A stretch of DNA of 64,000 nucleotides from positions 373,970 through 437,969 of the forward strand of contig WBUL01000002.1 of assembly GCA_008933735.1 (NCBI GenBank), written 5' to 3'. The notes beneath the pieces are model-generated. The model searched no databases. It was not told where the DNA came from and saw only the letters and a list, made by a program, of their open reading frames with translations. The stretch is from Anaerolineae bacterium. Lineage in GTDB: Bacteria > Chloroflexota > Anaerolineae > Aggregatilineales > J027. Below are positions 17,113 through 26,016 of the stretch, one piece after another (within the stretch, counting starts at the first letter, position 1; the number at the start of each line of letters is the position of its first letter). The translations under genes were made by a program, and so were the position numbers.

Positions 17113-18465
17113 ATGACCGTGAGAAGATTTCATATTGTTATGATGGTGCTGGTGATCCTTGCTGCTGTGCTGATGCCAGCGACAGTTGCTCAGGAACCAG
17201 CGGAAATTGAGGTTTGGGTAGCCTTCGACGATTATCGTCTGGATTGGGTCAACGAAGTCGCCGCTGAATTTAATGCTATGTTCCCGCAGTACAACGTCGT
17301 CATTGCTGGTGGACGCAGCTACGAAACCATGTTTGCTGAAGCTACGGTTGCCGCCGAACAAGGTGAACAACCTGCTGTCATTCACTATTTCGAAGCTGCC
17401 ACGCAGGACGCCCGCGACAGCGGCCTGTTTAAACCGATAGCGGATGCCCTGGGAGATCGTACCGAGGTCAACGGGCTGCCGGTCGATCTGGATGACTTTA
17501 TTGGCCCCGTTGCTGCTTACTACACACTGGACGGCAAGTTCACTTCCATGCCCTGGAATACTTCATCCGCTATCTGGTTTTCTAACATGAGCTACCTGGA
17601 AGCAGCGGGTATTGCAGAACCGCCCGCCACCTGGGATGAAGTAGAAGCAGCCTGTGAAGCGATCATGGCTTTGGACAATGCGCCTCAATACTGCTTCTCC
17701 TGGCCCAATCACGGCTGGTTCTTTGAGCAGTGGTTGGCGCAGCAGGACGCGCTATTTGTCAATAATGGCAATGGCCGTGACGAACGTGCCACCGAAGTTG
17801 CCTTCAACAGCGATGCGGGTGTGGCGATCCTGACATGGCTGGATGACATGTACAACAAGGGTTATCTGTATTACAGCGGCGCACAGGGCGGCGACTCCTG
17901 GGCGACGGTTGACCAGGCCTATCAGACCCAGCAGATTGCGATGGCGGCCTACAGCAGTTCAGACACCACGCTGTATACTCAGTTTGGGATTGATGGCGGT
18001 TTCACCACGGTGGCTTCCTTCCTGCCCTACAACGATGATACGGGCTGGACAGGCAACCTCATTGGCGGCGGAACGCTGTGGCTGACCGATGGCCTTGATC
18101 CTGAAGTCGAAGAAGGTGCGCTGACCTTCCTGCTGTATATGACCAACACCGAAAATGCGGCTTCCTGGCATAAGCTCACGGGTTACATTGCTATTCGCAA
18201 CAGTGCCAATGAACTGCTGGAATCCGAGGGCTGGTTTGCTGAAAATCCGAACCAGACTGTGGCTGCCGCGCAGTTGGCGCAAAGCCAGGTGACTCCGGCG
18301 ACCAGCGGTGCACTGGTAGGCGGCTTCCCGGCGATTCGTACTGAGATCACCGGAGCGATTGATCGGGTGCTGCTGACCGATGATGACCCGGCGGAAGTTC
18401 TCGCGGAGGCGGCTGAAGAAGCCAACATCATCATTGAAGAATACAATCTGTTGAACGTTGATTAA
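17113..18465 (+). CDS. ABC transporter binding protein, family 1 (sugar / glycerol-3-phosphate type)
   Basis: This is a type II periplasmic binding protein (SBP_bac_1, UgpB/MalE-like) of 450 aa. A signal peptide covers residues 1-25. The family block FTSMPWNTSSAIWFSNMSYL is typical of UgpB-like proteins. RBS AAGGAG precedes ATG 17113. It delivers a sugar, sugar alcohol or glycerophosphodiester to the two permeases encoded next. A glycerophosphodiesterase gene lies 5 kb downstream, which makes a glycerol-phosphate substrate possible but not shown. A strong hairpin follows the stop. Confidence 0.9.
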   Translation: MTVRRFHIVMMVLVILAAVLMPATVAQEPAEIEVWVAFDDYRLDWVNEVAAEFNAMFPQYNVVIAGGRSYETMFAEATVAAEQGEQPAVIHYFEAATQDARDSGLFKPIADALGDRTEVNGLPVDLDDFIGPVAAYYTLDGKFTSMPWNTSSAIWFSNMSYLEAAGIAEPPATWDEVEAACEAIMALDNAPQYCFSWPNHGWFFEQWLAQQDALFVNNGNGRDERATEVAFNSDAGVAILTWLDDMYNKGYLYYSGAQGGDSWATVDQAYQTQQIAMAAYSSSDTTLYTQFGIDGGFTTVASFLPYNDDTGWTGNLIGGGTLWLTDGLDPEVEEGALTFLLYMTNTENAASWHKLTGYIAIRNSANELLESEGWFAENPNQTVAAAQLAQSQVTPATSGALVGGFPAIRTEITGAIDRVLLTDDDPAEVLAEAAEEANIIIEEYNLLNVD

Positions 18466-18492
18466 CCAAAACGTTTAACCTGTCTTAGTTAT

Positions 18493-18522
18493 ATAAGGGC
18501 GACTCAAGCGGGTCGCCCTTAT
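18493..18522 (+). terminator. Intercistronic hairpin after binding-protein gene
   Basis: A perfect 11-bp stem (18493-18503 with 18512-18522) and an 8-nt loop are not followed by a T run. It has the same position relative to the genes as the hairpin at 11153, and probably lowers expression of the permeases relative to the binding protein. Confidence 0.65.
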
Positions 18523-18631
18523 AATCCAGGATTTTCGCTTCTTCCTCTTCAAGCATTTGTATTTCAAGGAGTTCACATTCCTTGTCAGCCCCAAAAAAGC
18601 GAAAATCCTCAAGGTAGAAAGGGAAGCCAAG

Positions 18632-19834
18632 ATGATGATCTCTCCACTGCCTCTGGTCATGATCGCTGCCGCCATCGGTGCAGCCCTGTTAGGGTTCGCC
18701 TTTGTGCGTTCAGGCGTGCGCTGGTTTCTGGGGTTAGGGCTTGGCGCAGTCGCCGGGGGTGCCGGCTCGATGTTATTCATGATCCCCCTCGATTACTGCA
18801 CGTTTGCAGCAGAGCGTAAGCCATACGAAGCCGAATTCGGGTTTTTGCTGGTAGGCATTGGCATGGCAGTCGTTCTTATCCCTGTCGGCTGGATCAGTCT
18901 GCGCCTGCTGCGGGGAGAAAGCCTGATGTCTACTGCATCACAGCCCACGCAGGGGACATTCCGGCATTGGTGGATTGCAATACCGCTGCTCGCACCAACC
19001 ATCACAATCCTCGTTTTGTTTTTATATTATCCGTCTATTGAGACGGTGCGCCTCTCTGCCCACCTTTCAAGGCTTGGTGCCAAACGTGAGGCATTTGTTT
19101 GTACCACCAATTACACCCGGTTAGTCGAAAACAGTGACTATCTAGATGTGGTCATCCGCACCATGTATATATCGGCGGCAATTGTCGTCCTGAGTATGGT
19201 TCTCTCCCTGCTGATTGCGACCATGGCCTACCTGCCCATCCGAGGAGCGTCTATTTACCGAACCCTGCTGATATGGCCCAATGCTATCTCTCCGGCGGTA
19301 GCGGGTCTGATCTTCCTGCTGATCTTTAACCCACTGGGCGGCATCATTGACCATGTCCTCGGCAGCGCGTTCAGGCTGGGGTGGACCAACGATCCAAAGG
19401 TCGCTCCCTGGACAATCATTATTGCCAGCGTGTGGAAGTCGATGGGTTATAATATCCTGTTTTATATCGCTGGTCTGCAAAATGTACCCAAAGATTTAAT
19501 TGAAGCCGGAGCGATTGATGGAGCCGGCCTCATCCGACGTTTCACACATATTGTCCTGCCCATGCTGTCTCCCATAACATTTTTCTTGATTATCACCAAT
19601 ATGACTTATGCTTTCTTCGACACTTACGCCACTATCGACTATCTGACACCCGGCGGTGGCCCGCTGGAATCGACCAATACGATGATGTATCAGGTGGCCC
19701 AACTGGGTGTATTTGGGGAAAGGGCAGATCTGGGCAAAGCGGCGGCTCAGTCAATTGTGCTGTTTGTGATGGTGATCGGGATGACGATTGTCTCATTCCG
19801 TACCGGAGGGCGTCAGGTTACCTATGGAGCGTGA
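18632..19834 (+). CDS. ABC transporter permease (UgpA/MalF-like)
   Basis: This inner-membrane permease carries the cytoplasmic EAA loop (EAGAIDGAGLIRRFTHIVLP) that contacts the ATPase. The protein is 400 aa from ATG 18632, which has the RBS AAGGGAAG; an in-frame TTG at 18557 is an alternative. The first roughly 100 residues form three additional hydrophobic segments ahead of the usual six-helix domain, which starts near the HWWIAIPLLAPTI segment. It forms a heterodimer with the next gene product (3-nt gap). Confidence 0.9.
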   Translation: MMISPLPLVMIAAAIGAALLGFAFVRSGVRWFLGLGLGAVAGGAGSMLFMIPLDYCTFAAERKPYEAEFGFLLVGIGMAVVLIPVGWISLRLLRGESLMSTASQPTQGTFRHWWIAIPLLAPTITILVLFLYYPSIETVRLSAHLSRLGAKREAFVCTTNYTRLVENSDYLDVVIRTMYISAAIVVLSMVLSLLIATMAYLPIRGASIYRTLLIWPNAISPAVAGLIFLLIFNPLGGIIDHVLGSAFRLGWTNDPKVAPWTIIIASVWKSMGYNILFYIAGLQNVPKDLIEAGAIDGAGLIRRFTHIVLPMLSPITFFLIITNMTYAFFDTYATIDYLTPGGGPLESTNTMMYQVAQLGVFGERADLGKAAAQSIVLFVMVIGMTIVSFRTGGRQVTYGA

Positions 19835-19837
19835 ATC

Positions 19838-20695
19838 ATGACCAATACGATCGCATCTGCCCGCCCGCAGGCTCGAAGTCGGTGGATACCCAAACGCTGG
19901 TATGCCCATATCTCTCTCTGGATAGCCTGCTTTTTTCTCGGTGTTCCGCTGTTTTATACCCTGCTTGTCAGCACGCAGACCCGGCAGGAAATCAACCGCT
20001 ATGAGTTTACTCCTGGCAGCGGGTTAGCTGAAAACTGGGATATCGTCTTCAATCAGCGCCATCTACAGGACTACATGGTGAACAGCGCCATCATGACTGC
20101 CGCCATTACGATTGGCAAAACAATCCTGTCCCTGCTGGCAGGGCTGGCCTTTGTGTACTTTCGATTTCCTGGTAAATGGCTGGTATTTGGCTTTGTGCTG
20201 ATCACCTTAATGATGCCTACAGAAGTGCTGATTATTGCCTTATTCCGCTTCATCAATAAATTGAACTGGGACAACACCTACCTTGCATTGATTGTCCCGT
20301 TTCTTGCCAGTGCCACAGGATCGTTCTTATTCCGGCAGCATTTTTCCAATATTCCGGCGGAACTGTCCGAAGCCGCACAGCTTGATGGGGCGAATCCGCT
20401 GCAATTCCTGTTTCGGGTACTGGTCCCCATGAGCTGGAATACCATCGGTGCGCTGGCCGTTGTGCAGTGTCTTTATGCCTGGAACATGTATCTCTGGCCC
20501 AACATGATTATCACCGACCCCAATCTGGATGTGGTGCAGGTTGGGATCGGAACGCTGCGAGCTGGCGAGGGGGGCGGAATCCAATACGGGCCCCTGATGC
20601 TGGGTGCGGTGGTCGCCAGTCTGCCTCCGCTCCTGGTCTTTATTCTGCTGCAAAAGCAGTTTATGAGCGGTTTCACCCTCACACGAGATAAATAG
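19838..20695 (+). CDS. ABC transporter permease (UgpE/MalG-like)
   Basis: This 285-aa second permease of the sugar importer has the EAA loop EAAQLDGANPLQFLFRVLVP and the usual C-terminal GFTLTRDK. It starts 3 nt after the upstream permease. The operon ends here with a bidirectional terminator and encodes no ATPase, so an MsmK/UgpC-type ATPase must be shared from elsewhere in the genome. Confidence 0.92.
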   Translation: MTNTIASARPQARSRWIPKRWYAHISLWIACFFLGVPLFYTLLVSTQTRQEINRYEFTPGSGLAENWDIVFNQRHLQDYMVNSAIMTAAITIGKTILSLLAGLAFVYFRFPGKWLVFGFVLITLMMPTEVLIIALFRFINKLNWDNTYLALIVPFLASATGSFLFRQHFSNIPAELSEAAQLDGANPLQFLFRVLVPMSWNTIGALAVVQCLYAWNMYLWPNMIITDPNLDVVQVGIGTLRAGEGGGIQYGPLMLGAVVASLPPLLVFILLQKQFMSGFTLTRDK

Positions 20696-20703
20696 AGGGT
20701 CAG

Positions 20704-20740
20704 CACTCAGCATTCACCTGATGTTACTGAATGCTGAGTG
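20704..20740. terminator. Bidirectional terminator between converging genes
   Basis: A perfect 13-bp stem (20704-20716 with 20728-20740) with an 11-nt loop lies between the permease stop and the end of the hydrolase gene on the other strand. Confidence 0.75.
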
Positions 20741-20746
20741 TTGGCT

Positions 20747-22384
20747 TTACGGCCAGAACTTCCGGCCCCACTGCTGGTAGGCATTAAACATCGAATTCCA
20801 GTCTCCTGTCGGGATACCGCCGCCGCCTTTATGCATCCCGGAATCGGCATCGCCCGCGCCGATATTGTCGGTAGTTCCCTGGAAACCCCACTGCATGACC
20901 CCCGAATAGCCATATTGGTTAAAAAGCTGATCCAGGGCGCCTGCAATCCATTCACCTCCGTTGCTGCGGCCTAAATCATTGAAGAATCCCCCAACCGGGC
21001 CAATTTCTTCCATGATGATGGGCTTCTTCCAGACCTTTTTTGCGCGGTCGGCTTCCCGGATGGCTTCAATCGCACGGTGCCCAATCGGATTGTCGTATTT
21101 TTCGCGGTCACGGTAGGAATGGATGGTCGCAAAATCCAGCGTGGGGAGCTTATAAAGTTTATCCGCATAATTTTTGCCTTCATAAGCATGTTCCACGAAC
21201 AAATGATGGCAGCTCTCGATGCTGGTCGTGATCAACGTGTTCGGATCGAGGTCTCGTATAAGGGCAGTGACGTACTTGTAATACTGGAAAAATTCTTCAG
21301 CGATTGTCAGCATGTCGGGAGGGTCAACAGGCGGGTGCGGGTGTACCTGGGCTTCATTACACACCCCCCACGCAAACAACCCATCGTGCCCTTTCAACGC
21401 GCCAATCACCGTTTTGATGAATGGAATATAGGTCTGCCGGTAACCTTCTCTAAAGTAGGCAGCGTTGTACGCGGCAGGCACCCGGTAGCGCCCGCCATCA
21501 CACGGCACATTAAAGCCACTTCCCTTGGAGTCATCCAGGGTCACCAGCGCGAACATGCCACGTTTATGGATTTTATCCAGCGCGACTTCCAGTTTCTTGA
21601 TCGCTGTCTGAGCATCTGACCCGCTGAACGGGGCATACATTCGGATCACCCGCGCCCGCATTTCCTTAGCGACATCCAGTTGAATATCCTGGTGCTGCGG
21701 CTGGGCATACTGGGTTACCGAACCGGGGAAACCATACCAGGCGAATTCACGCAAATTTACACCGACAAATTTAAAAGGACTGCCATTCAGATAAAACTGT
21801 CCATTGGTGATGCTGAAGCCTTTTTTCGGCTTTTCTTCTTCCGGCGGGGCTGAGGTTCCAATTGTTGAAACAGCAGGCTCGGCTGACTTGAGTAAAATCA
21901 CCTGCATCATCACCGCTAATTTGACTTCATCGGTGAGGTTAGGGAGCTGCTCCAACGGAACCCCTTCGTAATATTCGAGCTGCACATTTTTGATCCAGGG
22001 AATGCCTGCCTGTTGCAGCCAGGTATCGACCATCGCCGGCTGTCCCAGTCCAGCAGCCGTTTTCTGAAACGCTTCCAGCAAAACTTTATTCGTAAAATCA
22101 CCCTCTATTTTGGGGTAGGTTACAGCCGGAGCGGCTTTTGCAGTGGGGGTGGGTCGCGGGCCTGTTCCCTGCCACAAAAGATTGGCAGATGCATCGTTCC
22201 CACCCACCGGACGTTCAGACACCCATAAATTACCAGGCCCTTCAACGTTATGCCATATCCAGCCTTCAGCCTCAATGGGTGTACCAGTCACTTTGACTTC
22301 AATATCTGCCCCCACCTTGCCCGCTAACTCGGCAGCGAAACTGGGGCCGTTCCGTATATCTACTTCCCGGGTCGTCTTAAACAT
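20747..22384 (-). CDS. GH5-like glycoside hydrolase with N-terminal SH3-like domain
   Basis: This 545-aa protein has, at the N-terminus, an SH3b-like segment (about residues 1-70, with VDIRNGPSF and the GWIWHNVEG segment). A short spacer follows, then a (beta/alpha)8 hydrolase of the GH5/mannanase kind from about residue 200 (FVGVNLREFAWYG). The likely acid/base is Glu in GVCNEAQ and the nucleophile is Glu in PIIMEEIGP. No signal peptide or membrane segment is visible, which is odd for this fold; export may be non-classical or the enzyme may be intracellular. RBS GGAGA precedes the start. It converges on the sugar ABC operon, suggesting a link to oligosaccharide use. Confidence 0.82.
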   Translation of the reverse strand: MFKTTREVDIRNGPSFAAELAGKVGADIEVKVTGTPIEAEGWIWHNVEGPGNLWVSERPVGGNDASANLLWQGTGPRPTPTAKAAPAVTYPKIEGDFTNKVLLEAFQKTAAGLGQPAMVDTWLQQAGIPWIKNVQLEYYEGVPLEQLPNLTDEVKLAVMMQVILLKSAEPAVSTIGTSAPPEEEKPKKGFSITNGQFYLNGSPFKFVGVNLREFAWYGFPGSVTQYAQPQHQDIQLDVAKEMRARVIRMYAPFSGSDAQTAIKKLEVALDKIHKRGMFALVTLDDSKGSGFNVPCDGGRYRVPAAYNAAYFREGYRQTYIPFIKTVIGALKGHDGLFAWGVCNEAQVHPHPPVDPPDMLTIAEEFFQYYKYVTALIRDLDPNTLITTSIESCHHLFVEHAYEGKNYADKLYKLPTLDFATIHSYRDREKYDNPIGHRAIEAIREADRAKKVWKKPIIMEEIGPVGGFFNDLGRSNGGEWIAGALDQLFNQYGYSGVMQWGFQGTTDNIGAGDADSGMHKGGGGIPTGDWNSMFNAYQQWGRKFWP

Positions 22385-22515
22385 CTTATTTTCTCCAAGT
22401 GTGCGGCTTACAGTACCATTCTACAAACAAGCAATCTTGTCAGTCAAATTAGGTCGCCTATTGTGAGATCAGCGGTAAGAGAATATGCTTGGGGGGTGAT
22501 TTTTGTGAGGAAACT

Positions 22516-23421
22516 ATGAAACGCAAATTTGCCCTGTTTCTGCTTTTAATACTCGCGCTTTTTGCGGTAAGCGCCTGTGGAGAAGAAGAAAACAACCAAA
22601 CGGCCCCAACGGAAGCCACTGAACAGGTTGAAGCAACCACACCACCCACTCCTATCCCCGCTACCCCAACACTCTCTGTGAGTGCGTCCAGCGCATCGAG
22701 TCAGGGCCAAGACGGGGTCCCGGTTCTTGTGCCTGAAGTCGTTGGAACTTACCCACATGACCCCAGCGCATATACTCAGGGTCTGCTGCTGCATGACGGC
22801 AGTCTGTACGAAAGTGCGGGTAAATATGGCGAATCCCGTCTGCGGAAGGTTGACCTGACAACAGGCCAGGCTTTACAGGAAACACCAGTTGACCCGATTT
22901 ACTTCGCGGAAGGATTGGCACTGGTCGATGACCGACTGATCCAACTCACCTGGAAGGAAGAGGTTGCATTGGTCTATGATCTTGAGACGTTAGAGCAAAC
23001 CGCCAGCCTGGAGTACACAGGTGAAGGTTGGGGACTGTGTTACGATCAAGAAGCGCTGTACATGACGGACGGCAGCAGCTATTTATTCGTTCGCAATCCT
23101 GAAAATCTTGACCTGCTCGACCAGATTCCGGTGACCATGGATGGCCTCCCCGTCGAAGATTTAAATGAGCTGGAATGCGTGGGAGAATTTATCTATGCCA
23201 ATGTTTATCAGCAAAATATCATCGTGCAAATTGACAAAGTGACCGGTAACGTGGCGGCGGTAATTGATGCGTCGAATCTGCTCACACCAGAAGAATACAT
23301 CGCCCTTCAATCCGGCGAGGTGCTAAACGGCATCGCCTACGACCCAGCCAAAGAGATTTTTTATATTACTGGCAAGCACTGGCCCAAGCTGTTTGAGGTC
23401 AGGTTCGTCGAAAGAGAATAA
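22516..23421 (+). CDS. Glutaminyl-peptide cyclotransferase (plant-type), lipoprotein
   Basis: It converts N-terminal glutamine of peptides to pyroglutamate. The family is the five-bladed beta-propeller glutamine cyclotransferase (PF05096), recognised from YPHDPSAYTQGLLLHDG, LYESAGKYGES, the LNELECVGEFIYANVY block and NGIAYDP. The first 20 residues are a lipoprotein signal (lipobox VSAC); a Pro/Thr-rich linker follows. ATG 22516 has RBS GAGGAAA and gives 301 aa; a longer frame from 22489 is less likely. It probably acts on secreted proteins at the cell surface. Confidence 0.9.
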   Translation: MKRKFALFLLLILALFAVSACGEEENNQTAPTEATEQVEATTPPTPIPATPTLSVSASSASSQGQDGVPVLVPEVVGTYPHDPSAYTQGLLLHDGSLYESAGKYGESRLRKVDLTTGQALQETPVDPIYFAEGLALVDDRLIQLTWKEEVALVYDLETLEQTASLEYTGEGWGLCYDQEALYMTDGSSYLFVRNPENLDLLDQIPVTMDGLPVEDLNELECVGEFIYANVYQQNIIVQIDKVTGNVAAVIDASNLLTPEEYIALQSGEVLNGIAYDPAKEIFYITGKHWPKLFEVRFVERE

Positions 23422-23443
23422 CATGCTGCTTCAAGGAAAACCC

Positions 23444-24172
23444 ATGCCCCAATCAAAAATGTCCAACCGCCCTGTGCAAATCATTGGGCATCGGGGAGCA
23501 TCAGGGCTGGCACCCGAAAATACCCTGGCAGCTTTTCATAAGGCTGTAGAACTCAGGTTGGATGCCGTTGAATTTGATGTCCAGCGCACCAGCGACGGGT
23601 ATCTTGTTGTATTTCACGACGATGAATTAGACCGCGTTACCAACGGTACTGGCTTGCTGCGCGAACGCACGCTATCAAGTCTCAAAGCGCTGGATGCGGG
23701 AAGCGGGTTCAGCAAAGAATTTAAGGACGAGCGTATTCCCACCCTGCGTGAACTGTTCAATCTGATGCGTGACAATGCACTGCTGCTCTACCTGGAAATG
23801 AAAGACCCGTCGCTTTTCCCTGGCATTGAGGAGGAAATCGCCGCCCTGATTCAGGAATATCACTTCGTAGAGCGGTGCTGCGTTCGTTCCTTTGACCATG
23901 CTTCGCTCCATCGGTTTCATAGGGTTGCGCCAGAAGTCCCAGTATCTGAATTGTGGTACACCAAATTCCCTTCTGCCGAAGAAACCACCTACCCCACCCT
24001 GAATCTGATGTTTGGGCTTTGCACAGCGGAACAGGTTGCAGCAGCTCATGCACGCGGACAAAAAGTCACCTGCTGGACAGTTAATGAGGTTGAGGACGCC
24101 AAACATCTCATTGGAATGGGTGTAGACGGACTGACAGGCGACTATCCGGATCGCCTGCTAGCGCTGTTCTGA
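23444..24172 (+). CDS. Glycerophosphodiester phosphodiesterase
   Basis: It hydrolyses glycerophosphodiesters to glycerol 3-phosphate plus an alcohol. The GDPD signature is clear: IIGHRGASGLAPENTLAAF with the catalytic His, then EFDVQRTSDGYLVVFHDD, and LYLEMKD. The C-terminus has the typical VTCWTVNEVEDAKHLIGMGVDG. There is no signal peptide, so it is cytoplasmic (UgpQ-like). ATG 23444 has RBS AAGGA at good spacing; ATG 23423 is an alternative. It overlaps the tetR gene tail-to-tail by 31 nt. Together with the family-1 ABC system and glpD (45961) it suggests glycerophosphodiester use. Confidence 0.92.
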   Translation: MPQSKMSNRPVQIIGHRGASGLAPENTLAAFHKAVELRLDAVEFDVQRTSDGYLVVFHDDELDRVTNGTGLLRERTLSSLKALDAGSGFSKEFKDERIPTLRELFNLMRDNALLLYLEMKDPSLFPGIEEEIAALIQEYHFVERCCVRSFDHASLHRFHRVAPEVPVSELWYTKFPSAEETTYPTLNLMFGLCTAEQVAAAHARGQKVTCWTVNEVEDAKHLIGMGVDGLTGDYPDRLLALF

Positions 24173-24762
24173 TGGCTTCGCGGGCGGGCTGCCCCGTCCG
24201 CTCGCCCCTGCTTCCAACCATGAATATATGATCTCACCGCTTTTTCAAAGGCCTCATCAACGGAACCGCCGCGCCGGAACTGCTCGCTGATTTCCAGCAT
24301 AACAAAACCATGTACCAGTGCCCACACTCCGCGCAGCATAGGCAGCGAATCTTCATGCCCCACGATTTTAGACATCACCGCCTGTAAGGGCAGCGCCAGC
24401 GCTTCCATATACATATGATCCGGCTGCATCTCCTCTGGCAGCGTTCCAAACGCGAGGCTATAAGACGCGGGGTGCTTTTTCGCAAATTCCCGATAGGCTC
24501 TCGTCATAGCCTGAGCCGTTTCAACCGGATCCTCTCCCACGGCTGCCGAACGCATGGTTTCTACCAGACTTTCTACAGTAGCCATGTTGATGGCTTTTAA
24601 GAGTTCCGCTTTGCTATTGAAGTAGCGATATAACGACGGCGCTTTGACTCCAAGTTCCGCGGCAAGCTTGTTGAGCGATAGGTTTTCTACACCCCCGATT
24701 TCGAGTAAATCGAGGGCCTTTTCCAGAACCGTTTCCCGCGAAATCTGAGATGGATAAGGCAT
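24142..24762 (-). CDS. TetR-family transcriptional regulator
   Basis: This 206-aa repressor has an N-terminal helix-turn-helix (about residues 10-55: LNKLAAELGVKAPSLYRYFNS) and a ligand-binding C-terminal domain of the TetR_C_33/WHG kind. It is encoded 4 nt after the DUF4260 gene on the same strand and shares its promoter. The palindromes at 25164-25191 are its likely operators, implying autoregulation. The last 31 nt overlap the converging phosphodiesterase gene. Confidence 0.92.
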   Translation of the reverse strand: MPYPSQISRETVLEKALDLLEIGGVENLSLNKLAAELGVKAPSLYRYFNSKAELLKAINMATVESLVETMRSAAVGEDPVETAQAMTRAYREFAKKHPASYSLAFGTLPEEMQPDHMYMEALALPLQAVMSKIVGHEDSLPMLRGVWALVHGFVMLEISEQFRRGGSVDEAFEKAVRSYIHGWKQGRADGAARPRSHQNSASRRSG

Positions 24763-24766
24763 ATTA

Positions 24767-25147
24767 TTATACGCGGCCCAGATGCGTTGATTTAAATTCT
24801 GTCGGATATTTCAGCCCGTAACCTAACATCCGATCCATCCCGATGTGGGCAAACCAGATGAGCGCTGTTTGCACTCCGATTTCCGAATCTATCATGAACA
24901 TGAGCGCCAGGAACACTGCGGGAACGACATAGGTGTGTACCCAGTTGTACGTCAGCGCCCCAATACGTGGATTACGCAGATAGCCAACCATCGACAGATC
25001 CGGCACGAGAAGCAGCGCCAGGAACAGCCACAAGCTGCCTTCCTGCTGCGTATAAACCGCAATTGCCCCGACGAAAAGAGCGAACCCTTCCAGATGCAGC
25101 AGCAAACGCGGCAGTGAGACTGTGGGGGCACTAAAGGTTTGTGTCAT
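24767..25147 (-). CDS. DUF4260 family membrane protein
   Basis: This 126-aa membrane protein has four hydrophobic stretches. The C-terminal HIGMDRMLGYGLKYPTEFKS block followed by THLGRV is characteristic of DUF4260 proteins, whose function is unknown. The frame opens at 25219, but ATG 25147 has the RBS GGAGA and lies downstream of the promoter. It is co-transcribed with the TetR regulator, which suggests induction by whatever small molecule the regulator senses. Confidence 0.85.
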   Translation of the reverse strand: MTQTFSAPTVSLPRLLLHLEGFALFVGAIAVYTQQEGSLWLFLALLLVPDLSMVGYLRNPRIGALTYNWVHTYVVPAVFLALMFMIDSEIGVQTALIWFAHIGMDRMLGYGLKYPTEFKSTHLGRV

Positions 25148-25163
25148 CACTTTCTCCCTCAAA

Positions 25164-25191
25164 ACTAAATGCGTTAGTCTTATATCGCTAA
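25164..25191 (-). promoter_or_regulatory. TetR operator candidate(s)
   Basis: Two overlapping palindromes share one half site: ACTAA-5 nt-TTAGT (25164-25178, perfect) and TTAG-10 nt-CTAA (25174-25191). They lie between the -10 box and the start codon of the DUF4260-tetR unit. A further TTAGTC (minus strand) overlaps the -35 box. This is the layout expected for repression by the TetR protein encoded in the same unit. Confidence 0.55.
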
Positions 25192-25219
25192 ATATATTAT
25201 CTTTCGGATCTGGCGTCAA
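25191..25219 (-). promoter_or_regulatory. Sigma70-like promoter of the DUF4260-tetR unit
   Basis: On the minus strand, TTGACG (25219-25214) and TATATT (25196-25191) are separated by 17 nt. Confidence 0.65.
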
Positions 25220-25236
25220 GACTAATGGAATAAGTT

Positions 25237-25926
25237 TTAAGGTTTTGCCTCAAAACGAATCAAAACTTCGCTCAACGATTTTTTAGTAATGGCAGGCACT
25301 TTGGCGCCATCAGCCGGATAGCCTACAGGAATCACTACGTAAGCACGCTCGTTCGGTGGACGCTGCAAAATTTCGCTGAGAAACCCCATCGGATTCGGAG
25401 TATGCGTCAGGGTCGCCAGGCCAGCCAGATGCAAACTACTTAACAGCATCCCCACCGCGATGCCGACCGATTCGGTTACATAATAATGTTTGATTTTTCG
25501 CTGTTTACCAGTTTCAGGATCGGGTATCAGCCCATAAACCTGCTGAAACACAACAATGAGATAGGGCGCATCTTCTAAATGCGGCTTGTGCCAATCGGTG
25601 CCAAGGGGTGCAAGTGCCGCCAGCCACTCGGTACTCATACGATTTTCGTAACTTTCTTTTTCTTCTGCTTCCGCGGCTACACGAATCCTGTGTTTTATAT
25701 TGGGATCGCTGACCACCACGAACGTCCAGGGCTGCTGATTCGCCCCTGATGGGGCGGTGGCAGCCGTTACAACGGCATTTTCAATCAACTCGAACGGGAC
25801 AGGTTGGGTAGAAAAATCACGCACAGTGCGGCGCTTCGTCATCCGATTCAGAAATTCACGGGAATTTTTGAGCTGCTCTTCCATCGACAGATGTGTGAAT
25901 TCGAGCGGCCTGAACTCATATCGCAT
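25237..25926 (-). CDS. Nitroreductase-family flavoprotein (iodotyrosine-deiodinase-like)
   Basis: This 229-aa FMN enzyme of the nitroreductase superfamily shows RRTVRDFSTQPVP near residue 32 and APSGANQQPWTFVVV around residue 58, both FMN contacts. The long segment around WHKPHLEDAPYLIVVF and KIKHYYVTESVGIA resembles the iodotyrosine deiodinase/BluB-like subgroup rather than classical NfsB. It probably acts as a homodimer in NAD(P)H-linked reduction or dehalogenation. The substrate is unknown. Terminators or promoters separate it from both neighbours. Confidence 0.87.
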   Translation of the reverse strand: MRYEFRPLEFTHLSMEEQLKNSREFLNRMTKRRTVRDFSTQPVPFELIENAVVTAATAPSGANQQPWTFVVVSDPNIKHRIRVAAEAEEKESYENRMSTEWLAALAPLGTDWHKPHLEDAPYLIVVFQQVYGLIPDPETGKQRKIKHYYVTESVGIAVGMLLSSLHLAGLATLTHTPNPMGFLSEILQRPPNERAYVVIPVGYPADGAKVPAITKKSLSEVLIRFEAKP

Positions 25927-25940
25927 AAAACCTATCCTTT

Positions 25941-25979
25941 AAAAATAGACAGGGAGTAGTTTATCCAACAACTCCCTGT
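25941..25979 (-). terminator. Terminator after trpB2
   Basis: A perfect 9-bp stem (25949-25957 with 25971-25979) is followed on the minus strand by a T-rich stretch (complement of 25941-25946). It lies downstream of the trpB2 stop and upstream of the nitroreductase start. Confidence 0.7.
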
Positions 25980-26016
25980 TTTAGGGCAACAAGTATTTCT
26001 TGGAAAGCCACCCTGT

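Noticed and set aside
17113..20695. Assignment of the family-1 ABC system as a definite glycerol-3-phosphate (Ugp) transporter
   Set aside because: Similarity is to the broad SBP_bac_1/MalFG class; the glycerophosphodiesterase is 5 kb away and there is no ugpC, so the substrate stays open.
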